The notes: a model not told the origin generated them from the sequence alone. Positions 1 through 6,668 are shown, numbered from the stretch's first letter. The stretch: 12,819 nt of DNA from Candidatus Segatella caccae (GCA_900556395.1 USOQ01000069.1:1-12819), one strand, 5' to 3'. Numbers and translations: made by a program.

Positions 1-260
1 CAAAGATTATCCCAATGAAACTCTTAGGAACTGCATACGCCCTTATCTTCTATATTCAGAATATCGGACTGGCTCTTATTCCTGTATGGATCGGTAAGGT
101 AAACCAGGCTAATACGGGTGCCGACGGAGTCATCAATTATACTGAAACGATGACCATCTTTGCTGGCTTTGGCGTGGTTGCTATTGTCATCTCCTTCCTC
201 CTCTTGTTGGAGGATAAGCGCAAAGGCTATGGTCTGCAGCAGCCTAATGTGAAGAAATAA
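1..260 (+). CDS. MFS transporter, C-terminal fragment
   Basis: Only the last ~86 codons are present; the frame is open to the left window edge (Lys-Ile-Ile-Pro precedes the first Met), so the start lies outside and the ATG at 15 is an internal codon. The visible part has two strongly hydrophobic segments, one around AYALIFYIQNIGLALIPVW and one around FGVVAIVISFLLLL, followed by a basic cytoplasmic tail (EDKRKGYGLQ). This matches the last two helices of a 12-helix major facilitator superfamily permease, an inner-membrane secondary transporter. The substrate cannot be told from this fragment. The alternative is another polytopic permease, but the end of a ~430-residue MFS protein is the best fit. 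The stop codon is followed after 3 nt by a dispersed 3'-end repeat. Confidence 0.8.
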   Translation, partial: KIIPMKLLGTAYALIFYIQNIGLALIPVWIGKVNQANTGADGVINYTETMTIFAGFGVVAIVISFLLLLEDKRKGYGLQQPNVKK

Positions 261-263
261 ATG

Positions 264-297
264 AAGTGAAGAGCGAAGAACGAAGAGTGAAGAATTC
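264..297 (+). repeat. 3'-end repeat family A, copy 1
   Basis: A 34-bp purine-rich element built of GTGAAGAG / GAACGAAGAG sub-units and ending in GAAGAATTC. It begins 3 nt after the MFS stop codon and matches 1027-1060 at 33 of 34 positions (the difference is C at 274 versus T). It is in the same orientation as the gene it follows. Confidence 0.85.
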
Positions 298-316
298 GTT
301 TGCTCTTTGTTCTTCG
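274..316 (+). terminator. stem-loop after the MFS gene
   Basis: Positions 274-287 pair with 303-316 over 14 bp with one G-U pair and a 15-nt loop. The left arm is part of repeat copy 1; the right arm (CTCTTTGTTCTTCG) is a diverged inverted partner. There is no clear T-tract after the stem, so it may work as a 3'-end or processing hairpin and not as a classical intrinsic terminator. Confidence 0.45.
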
Positions 317-356
317 ATATTCCTAATAATACACAAATAAAAGAAAGGAAACAACC

Positions 357-1028
357 ATGAACGCTACACCTGAATCATTGATTAAAGAGTATGCTGATCC
401 TATAGAGCAGCAGGAGATTGACAAGTTTATCTGTGCCGAGATGGGACGCCAGATTCACCGTTACATCAAAGGTATGTCGGGCACCAAGCAGGCCATGCTC
501 AAGTTTGAAGAGAAATTGGCAAGTCTTTCAGTAACCGAGAAGGAGAAGGCTATAGCTAAGTATATAGACCTGAACCGCAAGGCACTCGATGGATTGGACT
601 TGAAGATGATTTTAGTCCGTTCGGTGGCCAACTATTGTGATACCTTCCAGTATATGCTGGATTTCGTCAATGACAAACGCAAGATGGTGTTCTATTACCA
701 TCGCATTAAGGCGAAGTACATACAGTATCACGAGGTGATAGAGCAAGATGGAAAGTTCGGAATGAAAGATCATGAAGGTAATATCATGCTTTCTCCAATA
801 TATGATTTTCTGCGTACTTGCTACATCTATAATGACGACCTGACCATCATGCCTGTCATTGCAGAAAAGAATGGAAAGATGGGACTTGTGATGCCTGATG
901 GTAAAGACACTGTAGTGGCAGACTTCTTGTATGATGAAATCTGTCTACGAGATGAATATCCATACTTTGAAGCAGTGAAGGATGGTGTGACGGGACTCAT
1001 AGATAAGTTTGGTAACTTCGTGAATTAA
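357..1028 (+). CDS. WG-repeat (KWG-like) protein, 223 aa
   Basis: A soluble protein with no signal peptide or membrane segment. Residues ~1-125 are a charged, mainly helical region I do not recognise. The C-terminal ~95 residues hold three degenerate WG-type beta repeats: DGKFGMKDHEGNIMLSPIYD (~131-150), NGKMGLVMPDGK...YDEI (~172-195) and DGVTGLIDKFGNFV (~209-222). Each shows the pattern N/D-G-K-x-G-(L/M)-(I/V/K)-x-x-x-G followed by (A/S)-x-x-Y-D, but the family's Trp is replaced by Phe, Met or Thr. WG repeats are thought to form small beta modules; no enzymatic role is known to me. The start is supported by a GAAAGG purine run (343-348) 8 nt before the ATG. I see no Bacteroidota promoter in the 96-bp gap, so it may be cotranscribed with the MFS gene. 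Confidence 0.8.
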   Translation: MNATPESLIKEYADPIEQQEIDKFICAEMGRQIHRYIKGMSGTKQAMLKFEEKLASLSVTEKEKAIAKYIDLNRKALDGLDLKMILVRSVANYCDTFQYMLDFVNDKRKMVFYYHRIKAKYIQYHEVIEQDGKFGMKDHEGNIMLSPIYDFLRTCYIYNDDLTIMPVIAEKNGKMGLVMPDGKDTVVADFLYDEICLRDEYPYFEAVKDGVTGLIDKFGNFVN

Positions 1029-1060
1029 GTGAAGAGTGAAGAACGAAGAGTGAAGAATTC
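1027..1060 (+). repeat. 3'-end repeat family A, copy 2
   Basis: A 34-bp element nearly identical to 264-297. It overlaps the last two bases of the WG-gene stop codon and ends in GAATTC. Positions 1028-1056 are a perfect 29-bp inverted match of 1238-1266, which lies after the convergent rpoD gene. Confidence 0.85.
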
Positions 1061-1096
1061 AAAAGTCGATTCTTTATATATATGATACTGAAAGAG

Positions 1097-1138
1097 AAAG
1101 GGCAATCAGATTGGGATGAACCAACTGATTGCCCTTTT
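1097..1138. terminator. intrinsic terminator between WG gene and rpoD
   Basis: AAAGGGCAATCAG (1097-1109) pairs perfectly with CTGATTGCCCTTT (1125-1137). After a single-A bulge, TTGG/CCAA adds 4 bp and closes a 6-nt loop. A short T run (1135-1138) follows on the + strand and a pyrimidine stretch follows on the - strand. It lies between convergent genes and probably ends transcripts from both directions. Confidence 0.85.
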
Positions 1139-1212
1139 ACTTTCGTTGCTATGAGCAACTTAGTTTTATCTAATTTTCTTTCGTTTTCGAACCATAGTGA
1201 AGAGAAGCAAAA

Positions 1213-1274
1213 GAATTCTTCGTTCTTCACTCTTCACTCTTCACTCTTCGTTCTTCACTCTTCACTCTTCACTT
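1213..1274 (-). repeat. 3'-end repeat family A, longer copy after rpoD
   Basis: Read on the - strand, this begins AAGTGAAGAG 3 nt after the rpoD stop codon. It carries two rounds of the GTGAAGAG...GAACGAAGA pattern and ends in GAAGAATTC, the same start and end as the two + strand copies. It is therefore a third member in the orientation of the gene it follows, with extra 7-bp GTGAAGA units. Confidence 0.85.
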
Positions 1275-1277
1275 AAA

Positions 1278-2153
1278 TTACCCGAGATACTTCATTAAGA
1301 TCTTGATTTTACCGCTGTCGCGCAGCTTGATGATACTCTTCTCTCTGATCTGGCGTACACGCTCGCGGGTGAGATTGAACTCGCTTCCGATTTCTTCCAA
1401 ACCCTTCTCATGACAGCCAATACCATAGCAGTAGCAGAGAATTTTGCGCTCACGCTCTTTCAGAACGGTGCTAAGTACACGCTGTAACTCCTGGCTCATA
1501 GACTCGAAGTCAACGTGCTTGTCGGTGCGACTGTCATCACCTGAAGCCATTACGTCGACCATTGCGTTGTCATCGTCGTCGCTACCAAAAGGAGCATCGA
1601 TACTCATGTGATGGTTGTCGGCCTTGATGGTCTGGTCAATCTTAGTCTCCTCCATCTTGGTAATCTGGCTCAACTCTGTTACCGATGGTTTGCGCTGATG
1701 TTCTTGCTCGAACTTGCTAATCTCCGCCTGAATTTTACTAAGAGCACCCACCTGGTTGAGAGGCAGTCGAACGATACGGCTCTGCTCTGCGATGGCCTGT
1801 AATATGCTTTGGCGAATCCACCATACGGCATAAGAGATAAACTTAAAACCACGAGTCTCGTCAAACTTCTCTGCAGCTTTTACCAAGCCGATGTTGCCCT
1901 CGTCAATCAAGTCGGTTAGACCCAGACCCTGATGTTGATACTGCTTGGCAACAGATACAACAAATCGAAGGTTGGCTTTTACCAGTTTCTCCTTGGCACG
2001 CTCACCCTCACGACCGCCTTTGCGAATCTTTTGGGCAAGTTCTATCTCCTCGTCGATAGAGACCATGGGCTCACGTCCAATCTCTACCAGGTATTTGTCG
2101 AGTGCCTCACTGGATCGGTTGGTGATACTTTTACTGATCTTAAGTTGTCTCAT
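1278..2153 (-). CDS. rpoD: RNA polymerase primary sigma factor RpoD/SigA
   Basis: The 291-residue housekeeping sigma-70 factor directs core RNA polymerase to most promoters. Domains in order: region 1.2 (~13-45, DKYLVEIGREPMVSIDEEIE); region 2 (~57-125) with the core-binding part (NLRFVVSVAKQYQ, DLIDEGNIGL) and the -10 melting and recognition part (FDETRGFKFISYAVWWIRQS); region 3 (~130-210) with an acidic stretch (SDDDDNAMVD); and region 4 (~225-280) with the -35-type helix-turn-helix LEEIGSEFNLTRERVRQIRE. Region 1.1 is absent, as is usual for the ~290-residue Bacteroidota form, whose promoters are TTTG / TAnnTTTG and not TTGACA / TATAAT. The start MRQLKISKSIT is the conserved beginning in this phylum. 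A TAACTTTG box lies upstream. The gene converges on the WG-repeat gene. Confidence 0.97.
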   Translation of the reverse strand: MRQLKISKSITNRSSEALDKYLVEIGREPMVSIDEEIELAQKIRKGGREGERAKEKLVKANLRFVVSVAKQYQHQGLGLTDLIDEGNIGLVKAAEKFDETRGFKFISYAVWWIRQSILQAIAEQSRIVRLPLNQVGALSKIQAEISKFEQEHQRKPSVTELSQITKMEETKIDQTIKADNHHMSIDAPFGSDDDDNAMVDVMASGDDSRTDKHVDFESMSQELQRVLSTVLKERERKILCYCYGIGCHEKGLEEIGSEFNLTRERVRQIREKSIIKLRDSGKIKILMKYLG

Positions 2154-2226
2154 AAATCTTCTTTTTACCTTGATGTTTTTGTTCTAATGATACGTAGGAA
2201 AATCGCTATTCCTTGAATTCGGGTTG

Positions 2227-2234
2227 CAAAGTTA
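2227..2234 (-). promoter_or_regulatory. rpoD promoter, -7 box
   Basis: On the - strand this reads TAACTTTG, a match to the Bacteroidota TAnnTTTG -7 element, ~73 nt before the rpoD start. An A/T-rich tract lies upstream, but no good TTTG is found at 19-20 bp (the nearest is TTTA at 16 bp), so the -33 part is weak or absent. Confidence 0.6.
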
Positions 2235-2393
2235 CAAAAAAAATACAATATAAATATCTTTTAGAGTGAAAAAGTTTCCATAACCATGTGTTTTTTAGCT
2301 ACTTTTAGCGCCTTACAGGTTGCTAAATCTCGCAAACAACCTATCATAAAGAATGAAGTAAGATATGAAGAAGTTGCTTTTTGATGCATATTG

Positions 2394-2424
2394 TTTGTAT
2401 ATTCAAAGAAAATGTGTAACTTTG
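2394..2424 (+). promoter_or_regulatory. POT transporter promoter
   Basis: TTTG (2394-2397), a 19-bp spacer and TAACTTTG (2417-2424) give a full consensus Bacteroidota primary-sigma promoter. The start of transcription should be a few bases after 2424, leaving a ~60-nt A-rich leader without a Shine-Dalgarno sequence. The rest of the 334-bp region 2154-2487 shows no other structure I can support. Confidence 0.8.
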
Positions 2425-2487
2425 CAACCATATTATGTAAAAAACTTGAATCAAAAGAATCATTATAAATAAAACTAAAAAATAATT

Positions 2488-4014
2488 ATGTTTGAGAATC
2501 AACCCAAAGGTCTGTGGGCCTTAGCTTTGGCTAACACGGGTGAGCGCTTTGGTTATTATACCATGCTCGCAGTGTTCTTACTCTATTTGCAGGCTAACTT
2601 CGGTTTTGAAACTGGATTGGCAAGTACTATTTACTCTACATTCTTGATGATGGTATATTTCTTGCCTATCATCGGAGGTATCGCAGCCGACAAGTTTGGC
2701 TTTGGTCGTATGGTTACTACGGGTATCTTCATTATGTTTATCGGTTATCTTGTGCTCTCACTCCCTCTTGGCAAAGACACTGTTGCTGTTGCCGCAATGG
2801 GCATTTCGCTTATCCTTATTGCTTTGGGAACAGGTCTGTTCAAGGGTAACTTGCAGGTGATGGTAGGTCGTCTTTACGATGAGGCACAGTTTGCCAACAA
2901 GCGCGACTCAGGTTTTTCTCTCTTCTACATGGCTATCAATATCGGTGCTATGTTTGCACCTACTGCAGCCATCAAGATTATGAAGTGGGCGCAGGACAGC
3001 TTGAGCGTGTCAGTGGAGGACTCATATCATTTCGCTTTTGCCGTAGCATGTGCATCGCTTATTGTTAGTATTGCCATCTACTATGCTTTCAGCTTTACAT
3101 ACAAGCACGTTCTTGCTTCTGAGAACAAGAATAAGGACGACAAGGCACCTGTCAAGGAGGCTAACGAGCTTTCGAAGGCAGAAACCAAGGAGCGCATCGT
3201 CTGCCTCTGTTTGGTATTCGCGGTGGTAATCTTCTTCTGGATGGCTTTCCATCAGAACGGTAATACGCTGACACTCTTTGCACGCGACTATACGCAGAAG
3301 ACTTCAGAAGGTCTGCAGTCAATGGCATTCGATGTTACCAACCTCGTAGCTTGCATCTTCGTTGTTTACGGAAGCTTCGGTTTGGCACAGAGCAAGACTG
3401 GTAAGGGTAAGGGCATCTCGCTCGGCATTATCGTTGCAGCCATCGCCTTCCTCTTCTACAAGTACACCAATCTTGAAGGTGCTGTAGATGTTGAGGCTCC
3501 TATCTTCCAGCAGTTCAACCCATGCTACGTAGTGGCTTTGACTCCTGTGAGCGTTGCTTTGTTCTCATGGCTCAACAAGATAGGCAAGGAGCCAACATCT
3601 CCAGAGAAGATTGGTTTGGGTATGCTTGTTGCTGCTCTCGGTTTCGTATGGATGGCTGTAGGTTCAATGGGTCTGGAGCTTCCCTTGACACAGGGCGACC
3701 CTACTACCGAGGGTACACGTGTCAGTGCAAATCTCTTGATTTCTACCTATCTTATCCTTACTTTCGCTGAACTTCTGCTCTCTCCAATCGGTATCTCGTT
3801 TGTATCGAAGGTGGCACCTCCTAAGTATGCAGGTTTGATGATGGGTCTCTGGTTCGGTGCAACAGCTATCGGTAACCAGTTGGTTATGGTGCCAGGTATC
3901 ATGTGGGGTCAGAACTTCAACCTCGTTATAATCTGGGGTGTTCTTGCAGGTATCTGCTTGGTTTCAGCTATCTTCATCTTCTCTATCATCAAGAAGTTGA
4001 ATCGCGTAAGCTAA
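2488..4014 (+). CDS. POT/PTR2-family peptide:H+ symporter
   Basis: A 508-residue, strongly hydrophobic inner-membrane protein with many transmembrane helices. It imports di- and tripeptides with protons. Family marks: NTGERFGYYTML in helix 1 (residues 16-27); GIAADKFGFGRM in the loop after helix 2; GLFKGNLQVMVGRLYDE near helix 4; and the PTR2 signature FYMAINIGAMFAP. FWMAFHQNGNTLTLFARDYT is the mid-protein helix of bacterial POTs. The first acidic residue of the ExxER proton-coupling motif is Asn16 here, with Glu19 and Arg20 kept, a variant I associate with Bacteroidota members. The ATG follows an A-rich leader with no Shine-Dalgarno, normal for this phylum. The gene ends against a shared terminator with the convergent peptidase gene. 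Confidence 0.96.
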   Translation: MFENQPKGLWALALANTGERFGYYTMLAVFLLYLQANFGFETGLASTIYSTFLMMVYFLPIIGGIAADKFGFGRMVTTGIFIMFIGYLVLSLPLGKDTVAVAAMGISLILIALGTGLFKGNLQVMVGRLYDEAQFANKRDSGFSLFYMAINIGAMFAPTAAIKIMKWAQDSLSVSVEDSYHFAFAVACASLIVSIAIYYAFSFTYKHVLASENKNKDDKAPVKEANELSKAETKERIVCLCLVFAVVIFFWMAFHQNGNTLTLFARDYTQKTSEGLQSMAFDVTNLVACIFVVYGSFGLAQSKTGKGKGISLGIIVAAIAFLFYKYTNLEGAVDVEAPIFQQFNPCYVVALTPVSVALFSWLNKIGKEPTSPEKIGLGMLVAALGFVWMAVGSMGLELPLTQGDPTTEGTRVSANLLISTYLILTFAELLLSPIGISFVSKVAPPKYAGLMMGLWFGATAIGNQLVMVPGIMWGQNFNLVIIWGVLAGICLVSAIFIFSIIKKLNRVS

Positions 4015-4045
4015 TTCTTGGAATTGCGTAGAAAATAGAATATAA

Positions 4046-4082
4046 AAAAATGGCTTGCTTCATTTCGGAGCAAGCCATTTTT
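4046..4082. terminator. bidirectional intrinsic terminator, POT / S9 peptidase
   Basis: AAAAATGGCTTGCTTC (4046-4061) pairs with 4067-4082 over 16 bp (one G-T pair) around a 5-nt loop. The outer A/T pairs supply a T run on each strand. It sits between two convergent stop codons and should serve both genes. Confidence 0.92.
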
Positions 4083-4125
4083 ATACCATAGCGCTATTTC
4101 TTTAAACGCTATCAATGTCTGGTTC

Positions 4126-6291
4126 TTATTTCTTCAGCCATTTGTCAAGCCATCCGAAGAAAGTTCTTTGCCAGAGAATACCATTTTGTGGTTTCAATAC
4201 CCAGTGGTTTTCATCAGGGTAGATAAGAAGTTCGGCAGGGATGCCACGCATGCGAGCTGCATTGAAAGCGCCCATACCCTGGTTGGCATTGATGCGATAG
4301 TCTTTCTCGCCATGAATGCAGAGGATAGGAGTGTCCCACTTGTCTACAAACTTATGAGGGCTATTCTCGTAAGTCTTTTGAGCATTGGTAGTCTGGTCTT
4401 TATTCCAATAAGCATCATCGTACTCCCAGTTAGAGAACCATACCTCTTCGGTATCGGTATACATGCTCTCCAGATTGAAAGCACCATCGTGAGCAAGGAA
4501 TGCCTTGAAACGCTTGTCGTGATGACCAGCCAGATAGTATACTGAGAAGCCTCCAAAGCTGGCACCTACGCAGCCCAGTCGGTCTTTGTCTACAAAGGGT
4601 AGGTTGGCGGTAGCATCATCGATGGCTGAGAGATAGTCTTTCATACACTGACCAGTCCAATCGCCTGAGATCTCCTCGTTCCACGCACTTCCGAAGCCTG
4701 GCAAACCGCGACGGTTGGGTAATACGATGACATAGCCATTGGCAGCCATTATCTGAATGTTCCAACGATAGCTCCAGAATTGGCTTACAGGACTCTGAGG
4801 ACCACCTTCGCAGAAGAGGAGGGTAGGGTATTTTTTGTTGGCATCAAAGTTGGCAGGCAACATGACCCATACTAACATATCTTTTCCATCTGTGGTTTTC
4901 ACCCATCGCTGCTCGCACTTGCCGAGGTTCAACTGGCTCAGTATATGGTCGTTCTCGTGGGTAATCTGTTCCACCTTAGTAGTCTTGATGTTTTTACCTG
5001 GTGTAACGATATAGATATCTGTAGGATGACTCATGCTCGCTTTGGTAGCGAGAAGTTTGTTGCCATTGTTGGCAAGGGATATACTTCCGTAGTCAGCCCA
5101 CTCGTTGGTAATCTGTTTTACCTCACCCTTGAAGTTAGTCTGGTAGAGATTGAGAGTTCCGTGCCAAACACCGATGAAGGTAAAGCTCTTGTTGTCCTTG
5201 TTCCATACGAAGCCTTCAACATTGGAATCGAACTTATCAGAAACGTAGTTCTTCTTGCCTGTGGCGAGTTCATAAACACAGAGGCGGTTGCGGTCGCTCT
5301 CGTATCCATCACGAGCCATGCTCTGCCATGCAATGTACTTACCATCAGCAGAGAACTGAGGGTTAGTGTCGTAGCCAGGATTGTTTTTCAAGTTTTCAGG
5401 AGCATTTACAGCTTGATGCTTCATACTCTTAGTGGCATCTACCTTAGGCGCAACATAACCAGCCTCCTTGCAGAGGTTCTTAGTCTCACGTGTACCTATA
5501 TTATATAGGTATATATCCGAATCGGTAGAGATGGCATACTGTAGACCTTCCTTTTTACGGCATGTATAGGCGATAGACTTAGAGTCTGGGCTCCATGCCA
5601 ATTGTTCAATACCTCCGAAAGGAGCCATAGGGCACTCGAAAGGTTCGTCCTTGAGGATGTCTTCGCCCTCATTGATGGTGCCGTCGGCAGCTACGTCGGC
5701 TACAAAAGGATGCAGTATACTTTCTACATAGTGATCCCAGTGGCGGTAGTTCATATCGGTGACGAGTCGACCTGTTGCCAGTGGAAGGTCTGATGGGTTC
5801 TCCTTGATGGTGCCGTGGTAGGGTAGTTCCTTGACGAGAATAACCTTCTTACCATCTGGAGAGAACTTGAATGCTTCTATGCCACTCTTATCATGGGTGA
5901 GCTGTTTGCGGTCTGTACCATCTGGATTCATGCTCCAAAGTTGTCCGTCGCGCAGAAAAGCTATCTTCTGTCCGCCAGCAATCCATGTAGCATCACTTTC
6001 GCTTTTTGCATCCGTGGTAAGTGTCTTTTGGTTCTTGCCATTGGCATCCATGACGAAGAGCATCTGATGGCCCTTGTTCTCTTTCACACTGTAGTAACCT
6101 ACTTGGTAAACCACCTGCTTGCCATTAGGCGAAGCCTCAGCAGCACCAATTCTTCCCATAGCCCAAAGAGCTTCTGGGGTCATCAAGTGGTTTTCCACCT
6201 TGATTTCGTTCTTTTGAATCATTGTTTGTGCATCAACTGTGGTTGCGCTTGTAGCGAGTGCTGCCGCAGTTAAAATCATTGCTTTAATCAT
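4126..6291 (-). CDS. exported S9 prolyl-oligopeptidase family dipeptidyl-peptidase (DPP5-like)
   Basis: A 721-residue serine peptidase. An N-terminal signal sequence (MIKAMILTAAALATSATTVDAQ) suggests export to the periplasm. Residues ~45-440 form a beta-propeller with TolB/WD40-like repeats (AEASPNGKQVVYQV, FKFSPDGKKVILV, LAWSPDSKSIAY, PQFSADGKYIAW). The C-terminal ~230 residues are an alpha/beta hydrolase with the nucleophile motif GASFGG (Ser578), acid HGEKDYRI (Asp664) and base PDENHWV (His696). CEGGPQSPVSQFW and PNRRGLPGFGSAWNEEISGDW are typical oxyanion and substrate loops. Length and motifs resemble P. gingivalis DPP5, which releases dipeptides from peptide N-termini, but other S9C acyl-peptidases cannot be excluded. 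A peptide transporter gene converges on it, which suggests joint use of peptides. Its promoter block is shared with the gene at 7315-9090. Confidence 0.95.
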   Translation of the reverse strand: MIKAMILTAAALATSATTVDAQTMIQKNEIKVENHLMTPEALWAMGRIGAAEASPNGKQVVYQVGYYSVKENKGHQMLFVMDANGKNQKTLTTDAKSESDATWIAGGQKIAFLRDGQLWSMNPDGTDRKQLTHDKSGIEAFKFSPDGKKVILVKELPYHGTIKENPSDLPLATGRLVTDMNYRHWDHYVESILHPFVADVAADGTINEGEDILKDEPFECPMAPFGGIEQLAWSPDSKSIAYTCRKKEGLQYAISTDSDIYLYNIGTRETKNLCKEAGYVAPKVDATKSMKHQAVNAPENLKNNPGYDTNPQFSADGKYIAWQSMARDGYESDRNRLCVYELATGKKNYVSDKFDSNVEGFVWNKDNKSFTFIGVWHGTLNLYQTNFKGEVKQITNEWADYGSISLANNGNKLLATKASMSHPTDIYIVTPGKNIKTTKVEQITHENDHILSQLNLGKCEQRWVKTTDGKDMLVWVMLPANFDANKKYPTLLFCEGGPQSPVSQFWSYRWNIQIMAANGYVIVLPNRRGLPGFGSAWNEEISGDWTGQCMKDYLSAIDDATANLPFVDKDRLGCVGASFGGFSVYYLAGHHDKRFKAFLAHDGAFNLESMYTDTEEVWFSNWEYDDAYWNKDQTTNAQKTYENSPHKFVDKWDTPILCIHGEKDYRINANQGMGAFNAARMRGIPAELLIYPDENHWVLKPQNGILWQRTFFGWLDKWLKK

Positions 6292-6339
6292 GTTTTTTTT
6301 ATATTGTTGTTTGATTTATTCCATATAGTAATCGTTGTG

Positions 6340-6371
6340 CAAAAATAATGATAATTTTCCAAAGCAGCAAG
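6340..6371 (-). promoter_or_regulatory. S9 peptidase promoter
   Basis: On the - strand, CTTG (6371-6368; one base off TTTG), a 20-bp spacer and TATTTTTG (6347-6340) lie ~50 nt before the start codon. The surrounding 40 bp (6336-6375) are 33/40 identical to 9115-9154 upstream of the AAA-ATPase/nuclease gene. Confidence 0.65.
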
Positions 6372-6380
6372 AAAGTTGTG

Positions 6381-6407
6381 CAAAATGTACCTATGGGTGG
6401 CATTTTG
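6381..6407. promoter_or_regulatory. imperfect dyad in the divergent region
   Basis: CAAAATG (6381-6387) and CATTTTG (6401-6407) are perfect inverted arms, with a nested ACC/GGT pair around TATG. It lies 10 bp upstream of the peptidase -33 element and ~60 bp upstream of the HU-gene promoter, a position where a regulator could act. No known binding site is recognised. Confidence 0.35.
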
Positions 6408-6467
6408 TCGAATGATGAGGAGTGAATGTTGTATTTGTGGAGAAAATGTAACAAACTTAGGATAAAA

Positions 6468-6499
6468 TTTGTTTTATCTCTTAATAAATTGTATCTTTG
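6468..6499 (+). promoter_or_regulatory. HU-wHTH gene promoter
   Basis: TTTG (6468-6471), a 20-bp spacer and TATCTTTG (6492-6499) match the Bacteroidota primary-sigma promoter. Transcription should begin near 6503, giving a long (~165 nt) leader that contains the 21-bp repeat array. Confidence 0.7.
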
Positions 6500-6515
6500 T
6501 CTGCGAATAAAGTAT

Positions 6516-6620
6516 GTTCTAAAGTTTAGGACATAAGTTCGATAGTTTGGAACACAAGTTCTAAAGTATGGAATCTAAGTCCGATAGTTTAGAATATAAC
6601 TTGATTGTATAGACAGAAAT
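6516..6620 (+). repeat. 21-bp tandem dyad array in the HU-gene leader
   Basis: Four clear units of exactly 21 bp (6516-6536, 6537-6557, 6558-6578, 6579-6599) and a fifth degenerate one (6600-6620). Each unit is a 17-bp imperfect palindrome, for example GTTCTAAAGTTTAGGAC in unit 1, plus a 4-bp spacer ATAA/ACAA/CTAA/ATAA. Units 1 and 3 carry TTCTAAAGT and units 2 and 4 carry CGATAGTTT, so there is also a 42-bp period. The array lies between the predicted transcription start and the start codon. Confidence 0.9.
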
Positions 6621-6668
6621 CATTTTAACCCATTATAATAACAAATCTCAATAGAAAGGAACAAAAAT

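Noticed and set aside
15..260. Complete 81-residue membrane protein starting at 15
   Set aside because: The frame is open upstream to the window edge and the sequence matches the last helices of a longer permease, so it is a fragment, not a small protein.
997..1276. Open frames on both strands (997-1230 - and 1082-1276 +)
   Set aside because: They run through the repeat copies and the terminator; their peptides are Ser/Leu/His-rich products of the low-complexity repeat, with no ribosome binding site.
4945..5508. 187-codon + strand open frame inside the S9 peptidase gene
   Set aside because: Antisense shadow of a clearly coding gene with intact motifs; no promoter or recognisable domain.
6516..6620. 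CRISPR-like array
   Set aside because: Units are contiguous with 21-bp period and only 4-bp linkers; there are no unique spacers and no cas genes.
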